Source of the DNA: an uncultured Eubacteriales bacterium | GTDB lineage: Bacteria > Bacillota > Clostridia > Oscillospirales > Butyricicoccaceae | Assembly (NCBI GenBank): GCA_905199135.1 | Contig: CAJKFC010000001.1 | Coordinates: 1 to 56,125 of the forward strand | Length of the DNA stretch: 56,125 nucleotides | Reading direction: 5' to 3' | Shown here: positions 40,864-48,027 of the stretch, piece after piece | How the letters are laid out: the number at the start of each line of letters is the position of its first letter | Position numbering within the stretch: the first letter of the stretch is position 1 | Position numbers and translations under genes: made by a program | Notes under the pieces: model-generated | What the model was told of the DNA's origin: nothing | Databases searched by the model: none | What the model saw: the letters and a program-made list of their open reading frames with translations, nothing else

Positions 40864-41652
40864 CTAACATTTCTCTAGTTGGGTTATAAATTTTTTTAAG
40901 GCTTCTCCCGGTGCGGGTGTTTTCATGAAGTTTTCCCCTATCAGGAAGCCTCGGAAGCCGGCAGCCCGGAGTTGTTTGACTGTTTCGGGGCTGGAGATGC
41001 CGCTTTCAGAGATCCGGAGCATTTCTTCGGGTAGTTTTTCCGCCAGACGGAAAGAGTTTTCCACCTCTGTGTGGAAGCTTCCCAGATTACGGTTGTTGAC
41101 TCCCACCATGTCAATGTTCTCGTCTATATATTCCAGTTCTTGCTCGTTGTGGATTTCCAGCAGGACTTCCAGTTCCAGTTCATGGGCTTTGAGGGCTAGG
41201 GCTTTGCATTGCTCTTTCTTCAAAGCGGCGGCTATAAGAAGGATAGCGTCCGCTCCTACGATGCGTGCCTGATAAAGTTGGTATTCATCTATAATGAAAT
41301 CTTTCCTTAGAATGGGAAGTTGCACGTGGGGGCGTGCCGAACGGATATCTTTCAGGCTGCCGCCGAAGTATTTTTCATCGGTGAGGATGGAAAGTGCGGA
41401 GGCTCCGGCCGCTTCGTAAGCGGGAGGAATGGTATCTGCCTGTGCGTCTTCTTTTATCCATCCTTTGGAGGGAGAGCGACGCTTGAACTCGGAGATGATG
41501 CCGTAAGGAGAAGAGGCAAGACTGGCACGCATACTGATACGTGGCATGGGTTCGTTACAATTGTTTATCAGCATTTCTTTGCTGATGGCAGCCTTTTGCA
41601 GTTCGATCTCGATCTGCTTGCAGGCGATGATTTCTGTTAATATATCTGTCAT
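40864..41652 (-). CDS. trpC: Indole-3-glycerol phosphate synthase
   Basis: Cyclises CdRP to indole-3-glycerol phosphate. 262 residues from ATG 41652; the upstream in-frame ATG would overlap trpD. Motifs include IISEFKRRSPSKGWI (catalytic Glu and Lys), SILTDEKYFGGSL, LPILRKDFIIDEYQ, VGVNNRNL, ISESGISSPE and GFLIGENFM. 38 nt separate it from trpD. Confidence 0.94.
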   Translation of the reverse strand: MTDILTEIIACKQIEIELQKAAISKEMLINNCNEPMPRISMRASLASSPYGIISEFKRRSPSKGWIKEDAQADTIPPAYEAAGASALSILTDEKYFGGSLKDIRSARPHVQLPILRKDFIIDEYQLYQARIVGADAILLIAAALKKEQCKALALKAHELELEVLLEIHNEQELEYIDENIDMVGVNNRNLGSFHTEVENSFRLAEKLPEEMLRISESGISSPETVKQLRAAGFRGFLIGENFMKTPAPGEALKKFITQLEKC

Positions 41653-41690
41653 TGTATGAGGCGTTTGGTAGTGGAATACCGGGTGTGTAG

Positions 41691-42686
41691 TCAACTGTTC
41701 AGTTCCACAAATTTTTTCAATGTATTCAATGCTTTTCCGCTTTCCAATGATTCACGGGCGATGGCCACGCATTCTTCTATCGGTTTGGCCGGTTCCATGG
41801 CTTGTATGGCAAAAGAAGCGTTAATCAGCACACAGTCTGTCTGGGCTTTGGTGGCTTTGTTCTCCAGTACGTTATTGAAGATTTTCGACGCTTCTTCGGG
41901 AGTGTTCCCACCATAAAGCTCTTCTTGTCTGGCGAGAGAGAAGCCTAGTTCGGATGGCTTGTAGATGGTTTCGTAGCGATTGGTCATCACTTTGAATTCA
42001 TCGGTCAGTGAGATTTCGTCGTAACCGTCCAGGTTGTTTACTACGGCAAAGCCAATGCCCAGTTTTTGGAACACATTGGTATAAAGGCGCATTTGTGGCA
42101 GATCGGCGACTCCTAGAAGTTGGTAAGCCGGAAGACATGGATTAACCAGCGGACCTAGCAGGTTGAATATGGTACGTACTTGCAGTGCTTTGCGGACAGG
42201 GCCTACACTTTTCATGGCAGGATTGAACAACTGGGCATGCATATAGACCATTCCACATTCTTCCATAGAACGGGTCAGCTTATCCGGATTGTTCGTGAAT
42301 TTTACACCGTGTTGTTCGATGACATTGCTGGCTCCGCTGACGGAAGTCGCGCCATAGTTGCCGTGTTTGGCAACATGATATCCGGCTCCTGCTACAATGA
42401 AGCAGGCGCAAGTAGAGATATTGAAGGTATTTTTTCCATCACCGCCTGTGCCCACAATGTCAATAGGGGTGTAAGCGGAAAAGTCTATAGGTATGCGGGT
42501 GGTGAGCAATGCTTCACGGAAACCTATCAATTCTTCTACTTTGATGCCGCGCATTTGGAAAACGGTCAGCAGGGCGGCTATCTGTGCGTCGTTATACATT
42601 CCCCGGGTTATGTTGAGCAGCAAATTCTTTGCTTCTTTTCGGGTCAGTTCCTCGTGATTGAAGAGGCGGGATAATATAGCTTTCAT
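41691..42686 (-). CDS. trpD: Anthranilate phosphoribosyltransferase
   Basis: Transfers phosphoribose from PRPP to anthranilate. 331 residues. The PRPP-binding glycine loop is DIVGTGGDGKNTFNIST, followed by VAKHGNYGATSVSGASNVIE and the KSVGPVRKAL and FNLLGPLVNP signatures. A small N-terminal helical domain is present. It is not fused to a glutaminase; trpG is a separate gene 21 nt upstream. Confidence 0.94.
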   Translation of the reverse strand: MKAILSRLFNHEELTRKEAKNLLLNITRGMYNDAQIAALLTVFQMRGIKVEELIGFREALLTTRIPIDFSAYTPIDIVGTGGDGKNTFNISTCACFIVAGAGYHVAKHGNYGATSVSGASNVIEQHGVKFTNNPDKLTRSMEECGMVYMHAQLFNPAMKSVGPVRKALQVRTIFNLLGPLVNPCLPAYQLLGVADLPQMRLYTNVFQKLGIGFAVVNNLDGYDEISLTDEFKVMTNRYETIYKPSELGFSLARQEELYGGNTPEEASKIFNNVLENKATKAQTDCVLINASFAIQAMEPAKPIEECVAIARESLESGKALNTLKKFVELNS

Positions 42687-42707
42687 ATTTATTATGTACG
42701 GTTGGGG

Positions 42708-43298
42708 TTATGCGTTTAGAAAGTTGGCTATCATGGATTTACCATCGGGGGTTAGTACGGATTCGGGATGAAACTGGATGCCGTGGATATCGTATTCTTT
42801 ATGTTTCAATGCCATGACGAGACCTTCCTGGCTTACTGCGGTTATTTCAAGGCACTCAGGGAAACCGTCCGTATCTACCACCCATGAGTGATAACGTCCT
42901 ACCGGCACTTCATCCGGCAGTCCGTTGAAAATGTAATCGGTTTTCTTTCCTTTGTCTTTTGATTGGTTCTTTTTAATTGAGATGGGGGTCTGTACGCCAT
43001 GAAATACTTCGCTCAGATTGGTCAGTTTGCCGCCAAAAGCTTCTCCTATGGCCTGTTCTCCCAAGCATACACCCAGAATCGGTTTCTTGCCGGCATATCT
43101 TTTAATTACTTCGAGCAGCAGGCCTGCTTCTGATGGAATACCGGGACCGGGTGAAAGAATGATTTTATCGAATTTTTCCAATTCTTCCAGTTGGAAAGCA
43201 TCGTTACGTAATACGGTAACTTCGGCTCCCAGTTCTTTTACCAAATGACTCAAATTGTAGGTAAATGAGTCATAGTTGTCTATAATTACTGTTTTCAT
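42708..43298 (-). CDS. trpG: Anthranilate synthase component II (glutamine amidotransferase)
   Basis: Releases ammonia from glutamine for TrpE. 196 residues, class I amidotransferase. It begins IIDNYDSFTYNL, with the oxyanion LSPGPGIPSEAG, the nucleophile Cys in PILGVCLGEQAIGE and the His-Glu pair in GIQFHPESVLTP. An insertion of Lys-rich sequence (KKNQSKDKGKKTDYI) interrupts the usual beta region and is characteristic of this branch. 12 nt after trpE. Confidence 0.94.
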   Translation of the reverse strand: MKTVIIDNYDSFTYNLSHLVKELGAEVTVLRNDAFQLEELEKFDKIILSPGPGIPSEAGLLLEVIKRYAGKKPILGVCLGEQAIGEAFGGKLTNLSEVFHGVQTPISIKKNQSKDKGKKTDYIFNGLPDEVPVGRYHSWVVDTDGFPECLEITAVSQEGLVMALKHKEYDIHGIQFHPESVLTPDGKSMIANFLNA

Positions 43299-43310
43299 GA
43301 TGATTCGTTT

Positions 43311-44711
43311 TTACATTTGTTCTGCCAGGATGATTGCTTTTTTAAGTGCTCCCAGTTTGTTGTTTACTTCTTGTAATTCGTACTCTTCATTGCTCTTAGC
43401 TACGATGCCGCCACCGGCTTGAAACCATAGTTCGTTGTTGCGGCTGACGAATGTACGAATGGTGATAGCTTGGTTCAATGTGCCGTTCAGCCCGATAAAT
43501 CCGATGCAACCTCCATAGGCTCCACGGCTGTGAGGTTCGTATTCGCTGATCAGCTGCATGGCTTTTACCTTCGGAGCGCCACTCAGGGTTCCGGCCGGGA
43601 AAGTATCAATAAATGCTTTGATGGGATTGGCTTTGGGGTTCAGTTCGCCGCTGACCCGGCTTACCAGATGAATGACGTGGCTGTAATATTGAGCTTCTTT
43701 GTAAAATTCTACTTGTACATCGTGACAGTTGCGGCTCAAGTCATTGCGTGCCAGATCTACCAGCATTACATGTTCCGCATTTTCTTTGGGATCAGCCAAT
43801 AGGTTGGCGGTGAGTTCAGCATCTATTTTCTTGTCTCCGTTGCGGCGGGTGGTTCCGGCGATAGGGTCGATGGTGGCACGCCCGTTTTCTATTTTACAAT
43901 GGGTTTCGGGAGAGGAACCGAAAATACGGAAGCCTCCGAAATCGAAGTAAAATAAGTAGGGGGACGGGTTGATGCTGCGTAAAGCACGGTAAAGTTTGAA
44001 ATCATCTCCTTCGTAACGTTGGATAAAACGGCGTGAAAGGACGATTTGGAAAACATCGCCGCGCATACAGTGGGCAATGCCTTTGCGGATGTTCGCCTTA
44101 TGCTCTTCATCGGTCAGGGTACTGGTGGTTTCGCCTACGGCACGGAAGTCGTAAGTGGTATAGTTACGGTTGTGGATCGCTTTTTCCACATAATCCAGAT
44201 GGCTGTCCTCACCGTCCTGCAACATTTCCAGTAATAACATTTCGTTGCGGAAGTCATTGAAGACAATCAGGTATTTATATAAGATATACAACATATCCGG
44301 AGCATCGTTCTTAGGATCACGGCTGTCTTTTACATTGATATGTTCGAAATAGCGTACGGCATTGAAAGTGGTATAACCATACAGTCCGCAGTAGTTGTTG
44401 TATTCTCCGCTTACCTTGAAACGATTCAGAAAATCGGAGATCGCATGGTCTGCCCGGAAATGTTCGCTGATGGGATGTTCTTCCATGCTGCCGTCAGGGT
44501 AGGTGGCAGTGGCTGTGCCATGGTTGATTCCGATACTGGCTACAGGATTCAGTCCGATGAAAGAACGGTTGTTCTCACTTCCATGATAGTCGGAACTTTC
44601 CATCAGTGCACTCTGTGGGAAAATGTCGCGCACTTTCAGATAGGTACTGACCGGTGTATGCAGGTCACCCAGTATGGTTTTGCATCGGGTGGTATAGGTA
44701 AAAGTTTTCAT
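43311..44711 (-). CDS. trpE: Anthranilate synthase component I
   Basis: Makes anthranilate from chorismate using ammonia from TrpG. 466 residues with the chorismate-binding C-terminal domain (FQIVLSRRFIQRYEGD, INPSPYLFYFDFGGF, IDPIAGTTRRNGDKK, LSGAPKVKAMQLI, YGGCIGFIGLNG, QAGGGIVAKSNEEYE). The N-terminal LMESSD segment resembles the LLES feedback site that binds Trp. It lies 60 nt downstream of trpB. Confidence 0.94.
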   Translation of the reverse strand: MKTFTYTTRCKTILGDLHTPVSTYLKVRDIFPQSALMESSDYHGSENNRSFIGLNPVASIGINHGTATATYPDGSMEEHPISEHFRADHAISDFLNRFKVSGEYNNYCGLYGYTTFNAVRYFEHINVKDSRDPKNDAPDMLYILYKYLIVFNDFRNEMLLLEMLQDGEDSHLDYVEKAIHNRNYTTYDFRAVGETTSTLTDEEHKANIRKGIAHCMRGDVFQIVLSRRFIQRYEGDDFKLYRALRSINPSPYLFYFDFGGFRIFGSSPETHCKIENGRATIDPIAGTTRRNGDKKIDAELTANLLADPKENAEHVMLVDLARNDLSRNCHDVQVEFYKEAQYYSHVIHLVSRVSGELNPKANPIKAFIDTFPAGTLSGAPKVKAMQLISEYEPHSRGAYGGCIGFIGLNGTLNQAITIRTFVSRNNELWFQAGGGIVAKSNEEYELQEVNNKLGALKKAIILAEQM

Positions 44712-44771
44712 TGTTTCTTTTCTGTTTATAGTTGTCCGTATAGGATTTTTGTTCTCATGGGTTTCTATGTG

Positions 44772-45971
44772 TTATTGCAAGGAGGCCCTTGTGCCGGATT
44801 CTTTCAAGTAGGTTTCAATATCCTTATCTCCGCGTCCTGATACGGTGAGAACCACTATATCCGTTGGCTTGAATCTCATTTTGTCCAATGCTCCCAATGC
44901 ATGAGCCGATTCCAATGCAGGAATGATACCTTCCAGCCGGGTCAGTTCAAATGCGGCACGGATGGCTTCATCATCGTTTATGGCGAGTACCAAAGCGCGT
45001 TGCTGTTTGGCCAGATTGGCATGCATGGGTCCTATGCCCGGATAATCCAGACCGGCAGAGATGGAGTAAGGTTCCTCTATTTGTCCGTCCTCGTTTTGGA
45101 TAACCAAGGTCTTTGCTCCGTGGATAATTCCCATTTTCCCCAGTTGGATGGTAGCGGCCGAGAAACCGGTGTCTATACCTTTGCCTCCTGCCTCGGCCAG
45201 GACAATCTGCACACGTTCATCATCTATATAGTGATAAATGGTTCCTGCCGCATTGCTTCCTCCTCCTACACAAGCCATCAAGTAATCGGGATATTCCCTT
45301 CCTTCCTGTTCTTTCAGCTGCTTTTTGATTTCTTCGCTGATAACGGATTGCAGACGTGCCACCATATCAGGGTAGGGATGAGGGCCTACGGTAGAGCCGA
45401 TGACATAGTAAGTATCGGCAGGGTGGCAACACCAGTCGCGGATGGCTTCGTTTGTAGCATCTTTCAGTGTCATGTTGCCGGAAGTGACCGGGCGGACTTC
45501 GGCTCCCAGCATTTTCATTTTTTCTACATTGATATGCTGGCGTTCTACATCGGTCTTGCCCATGTAAACAATGCATTGCATGTTCATCAAAGCGCATACC
45601 GTAGCGGTGGCCACCCCATGCTGTCCAGCTCCGGTTTCTGCAATGATACGTTTTTTCCCCATACGTTTTGCCAGTAACACCTGTCCGATGGCATTATTGA
45701 TTTTATGTGCTCCGGTGTGGTTTAAATCTTCACGTTTCAGGTAGATCTTACAGCCATATTTCTTGCTTAGCCGGTTTGCCAGGTAAAGAGGTGAAGGGCG
45801 TCCTACATAGTCGCGTAGTAACTGGTGGAATTCTTGTTTGAATCCTTCACTTTCCAATACTTTGGAATAGGCATTCTGCAATTCTTCCACACAGCGGTGA
45901 AGGATTTCGGGAATATACGCCCCTCCAAATTCGCCATAATAACCTTCTTTGTTTACCTGATAAGTTTTCAT
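44772..45971 (-). CDS. trpB: Tryptophan synthase beta chain
   Basis: PLP enzyme that joins indole and serine to form tryptophan. 399 residues from ATG 45971, which starts MKTYQVNKEGYYGEFGGAYI; the 10 extra upstream codons lack support. The Schiff-base Lys is in REDLNHTGAHKINNAIGQ. ETGAGQHGVATATV and CVGGGSNAAGTIYHY (phosphate loop) are present. It is the first structural gene of trpBEGDCFA, preceded by the leader-peptide attenuator, and is far from trpA at the other end. Confidence 0.95.
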   Translation of the reverse strand: MKTYQVNKEGYYGEFGGAYIPEILHRCVEELQNAYSKVLESEGFKQEFHQLLRDYVGRPSPLYLANRLSKKYGCKIYLKREDLNHTGAHKINNAIGQVLLAKRMGKKRIIAETGAGQHGVATATVCALMNMQCIVYMGKTDVERQHINVEKMKMLGAEVRPVTSGNMTLKDATNEAIRDWCCHPADTYYVIGSTVGPHPYPDMVARLQSVISEEIKKQLKEQEGREYPDYLMACVGGGSNAAGTIYHYIDDERVQIVLAEAGGKGIDTGFSAATIQLGKMGIIHGAKTLVIQNEDGQIEEPYSISAGLDYPGIGPMHANLAKQQRALVLAINDDEAIRAAFELTRLEGIIPALESAHALGALDKMRFKPTDIVVLTVSGRGDKDIETYLKESGTRASLQ

Positions 45972-46006
45972 TGTCGTTCTATATTTTAATGTTAATTGCA
46001 CTAACG

Positions 46007-46038
46007 AAAAAAGGCCTGTCGTAAGTACGACAGGCCTT
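46007..46038 (-). terminator. trp attenuator terminator
   Basis: On the minus strand AAGGCCTGTCGTA pairs perfectly with TACGACAGGCCTT and is followed by TTTTTT, 35 nt before trpB. The leader stop region contains GTCGTAAG, which can pair instead with CTTACGAC in this stem. That gives mutually exclusive structures. Confidence 0.85.
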
Positions 46039-46090
46039 CAGTTTGAATATCCTTTTAGAATGTCAGGTATATATACATGGTCTGGTTCCC

Positions 46091-46150
46091 TTACGACTTG
46101 TTTAGTTGTAAGAAACGCCACCAATATGTATTTACCATGATTCTATTCAT
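46091..46150 (-). CDS. trpL: trp operon leader peptide with tandem Trp codons
   Basis: A 19-residue leader MNRIMVNTYWWRFLQLNKS. Two adjacent TGG codons (46123-46118) are followed by a stop inside the pairing region GTCGTAAG. Stalling at the Trp codons would cover the CTTAC partner and free GTCGTAAG to break the terminator at 46007-46038, allowing read-through into trpB. This is the design of ribosome-mediated attenuation, seen directly in the sequence; the mechanism in this organism is inferred. Confidence 0.8.
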   Translation of the reverse strand: MNRIMVNTYWWRFLQLNKS

Positions 46151-46171
46151 AAAATCTGTTTTTATTTTGGG

Positions 46172-46203
46172 GCAAATGTAAGCGTTTTGTTTTAAACTCC
46201 AAA
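46172..46203 (-). promoter_or_regulatory. Bacteroides-type promoter of the trp operon
   Basis: Minus-strand TTTG (46203-46200), 19 bases, then TACATTTG (46180-46173). The leader peptide ATG lies ~22 nt downstream. Confidence 0.7.
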
Positions 46204-46221
46204 GAAAAACTTACTTTTTTT

Positions 46222-46482
46222 TTATTTATTTGCAGCTTCGTGTATTTTCCCTTTCACTTCTTCCACTTTCTCACCTACTTTTCCGGCTACTTCACTGCTT
46301 ACTTCTTCTGCTTTATGTTTTGCATGATGAGCCAGGTCTTTTGCATCTTCTTGTAAGTCCTGAATGGCATCATACACGTCTCTTCTCAATTTGCGACCTC
46401 TGTTGCTGTGCGCAAAACAACTTAATGCACTGCCGACCAGCGCTCCTAGTGCCAGTCCGGCAAAGAATTTTCCATTATTCAT
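46222..46482 (-). CDS. YtxH-domain small membrane-anchored protein
   Basis: An 86-residue protein. An N-terminal glycine-rich hydrophobic helix (FFAGLALGALVGSALSCF, ~6-23) is followed by the YtxH-type charged helix with repeated Asp/Glu-Ala-Lys heptads (DLQEDAKDLAHHAKHKAEEV, then GKVGEKVEEVKGKIHE). The family is linked to general stress in Firmicutes and Bacteroidetes, with no defined reaction. It lies upstream of the trp leader on the same strand but has its own stop before that promoter. Confidence 0.8.
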   Translation of the reverse strand: MNNGKFFAGLALGALVGSALSCFAHSNRGRKLRRDVYDAIQDLQEDAKDLAHHAKHKAEEVSSEVAGKVGEKVEEVKGKIHEAANK

Positions 46483-46566
46483 AATCTTATTACTTTAAAT
46501 TGGTTTTATAAATGAACATTTCGGGTGGCGGAATGGTTTTAATACATCAGTTAATAAATCATTAAA

Positions 46567-46710
46567 ATGAAGTGTATGAAACGTAAACTTTGGATAAGAA
46601 TAGGTGCCGTGTTGTTGGCAGGATTGCTGTTATGGTGGCTCTTTTGGGCTATTTTGATCGATGAGGACGAGAATGAACAAAGTCTGCCTGAAACAGAACA
46701 GATAGAGTGA
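46567..46710 (+). CDS. Small single-pass membrane protein (47 aa)
   Basis: ATG at 46567 (or 46576) to TGA 46708. Basic start MKCMKRKLWIRIG, one strong helix AVLLAGLLLWWLFWAILI, then an acidic tail DEDENEQSLPETEQIE. The composition change from basic to hydrophobic to acidic is that of a real small membrane protein. It lies divergent from the YtxH gene. Function unknown. The following 46,711-46,963 stretch is AT-rich with no convincing gene. Confidence 0.55.
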   Translation: MKCMKRKLWIRIGAVLLAGLLLWWLFWAILIDEDENEQSLPETEQIE

Positions 46711-46963
46711 TTTGTCATAAGACAAAAGGATGATCTTCAGACATGGGTACGAAAGAATAGATTGGAATAGTCGGTATAACATTCTGTTTGCTAAAGTCTA
46801 TAGAACAATAGAATTAGTTCTAAGTTTATGGCAGGAAAATTTGTTTTGGCTTTCTTTTTTTGTTCTTTTGTTCTTCTGTCTGAAAATTAATATCCATTTT
46901 GCATCTGTCTTCTCAGAAATAATCAGTATATTCGCTTCATTAACCAATTAGACATGATTGAAT

Positions 46964-47530
46964 ATGAAAACAATGAATTATTCTATAATCAGATGTATCT
47001 GTGCATTGGTCATCGGTGTGTTGCTGGTGGCATGGCCTGAGGCTGCCATTCTTTATCTGGTTATTACAATCGGTGTGTTGTTTCTAGTACCGGGACTCTT
47101 TTCTTTATCCGGGTATTTGATTCGTGGCAAGCAGGATGGCAGTCGTTTTCCTATTGCCGGGCTTGGCAGCCTTTTGTTCGGATTATGGCTGATGATTATG
47201 CCGGCATTTTTTGTCGGTATCCTGATGTATGTGCTGGGTGCTGTTTTGGTACTGGCGGGAATCAGTCAGATTGTGAATTTATCTGCTGCGCGTAGTTGGA
47301 CGGTGGTACCGGGAGGTTTCTTTGTGATACCTGTGTTGGTGCTGATTGCAGGTATTGTGGTATTATTTAATCCATTTACGGCTGCTGCTGTTCCATTCAT
47401 CATTCTGGGAGTGAGCAGCATTGTATACGGACTGTCCGATTTGATAAACATCATCCGCTTCCGTCAGAAGAAAGAACCGGGGATGCCTGAAATAGAGGAT
47501 ATTACTCCTATAGAAGAGATAAAAGACTAA
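46964..47530 (+). CDS. HdeD-family (DUF308) membrane protein
   Basis: A 188-residue inner-membrane protein with six hydrophobic helices arranged as three repeated helix pairs, typical of DUF308/HdeD. It includes IRCICALVIGVLLVAWPEAA, GLGSLLFGLWLMIMPAFFVG and VLIAGIVVLFNPFTAAAVPF; the WPE/NPF turn after each second helix is the family mark. It ends in an acidic cytosolic tail. HdeD contributes to acid resistance in E. coli; the role here is not known. ATG 46964 is preferred over TTG 46958. A lipoprotein gene follows after 10 nt. Confidence 0.82.
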   Translation: MKTMNYSIIRCICALVIGVLLVAWPEAAILYLVITIGVLFLVPGLFSLSGYLIRGKQDGSRFPIAGLGSLLFGLWLMIMPAFFVGILMYVLGAVLVLAGISQIVNLSAARSWTVVPGGFFVIPVLVLIAGIVVLFNPFTAAAVPFIILGVSSIVYGLSDLINIIRFRQKKEPGMPEIEDITPIEEIKD

Positions 47531-47540
47531 TCCGATTGAT

Positions 47541-47939
47541 ATGAAAACACGAGGAAGCTATATTTTATATCTTTTGATTTTATGTGTGGTTGTAGGTTGT
47601 AAGGGAACTTCTTCACCTTCCACCGCGTCCGAAACGGATGAGTATGCCGGAACATGTGAGGGGGAAAAAGCGAAAGCTATTTTGTGGGTGGATTATAAAA
47701 GAGGACGTAAGATAACGGACGGGACTCCGATAAGAACGGTAAAGGTTTATGCGGATGTTCATGCCGATGGAAGTCTGAAAGTGCTTTCCTGGTGTAAAAA
47801 GCAGCCGATGAAGGTAGAAAATTACTTATTGAAAAGAGTGGAAGTTTACCGGATCAGGAAAGAAATATTCGAAGGGGGATATCTGAAACCGGGGGAACAG
47901 TATTTGCAGTTACGCTATCTGCCGGGAGAGGTGAAATAA
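47541..47939 (+). CDS. Small Bacteroides lipoprotein (DUF4891-like)
   Basis: A 132-residue lipoprotein. The signal peptide ends in LCVVVGC, so Cys20 would be lipidated. A Ser/Thr/Glu-rich linker leads to a compact domain with GKITDGTPIRTVKVYADVHA-like beta-strands (the sequence reads RKITDGTPIRTVKVYADVHA). Its ending, YLKPGEQYLQLRYLPGEV, recalls a DUF4891 domain, a call made from memory. No known activity. Probably outer-membrane or periplasm facing. Confidence 0.65.
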   Translation: MKTRGSYILYLLILCVVVGCKGTSSPSTASETDEYAGTCEGEKAKAILWVDYKRGRKITDGTPIRTVKVYADVHADGSLKVLSWCKKQPMKVENYLLKRVEVYRIRKEIFEGGYLKPGEQYLQLRYLPGEVK

Positions 47940-47997
47940 TATGTTGTAGGAAGCATTGAAATTCGTAGGAAAAGGTTTTTGTTTCTTTTATATTTCA

Positions 47998-48005
47998 TAT
48001 CTTTG
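47998..48005 (+). promoter_or_regulatory. Bacteroides-type -7 element before the S9 peptidase gene
   Basis: TATCTTTG fits TAnnTTTG and lies 23 nt before the start codon at 48028. Confidence 0.6.
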
Positions 48006-48027
48006 TGTAACACAAATTGTTAGAAAT

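Noticed and set aside
46730..46951. 73-codon plus-strand frame between the 47-aa protein and the HdeD-like gene
   Set aside because: No ribosome site, AT-driven Phe/Leu/Ser-rich composition and no family pattern. Probably chance.
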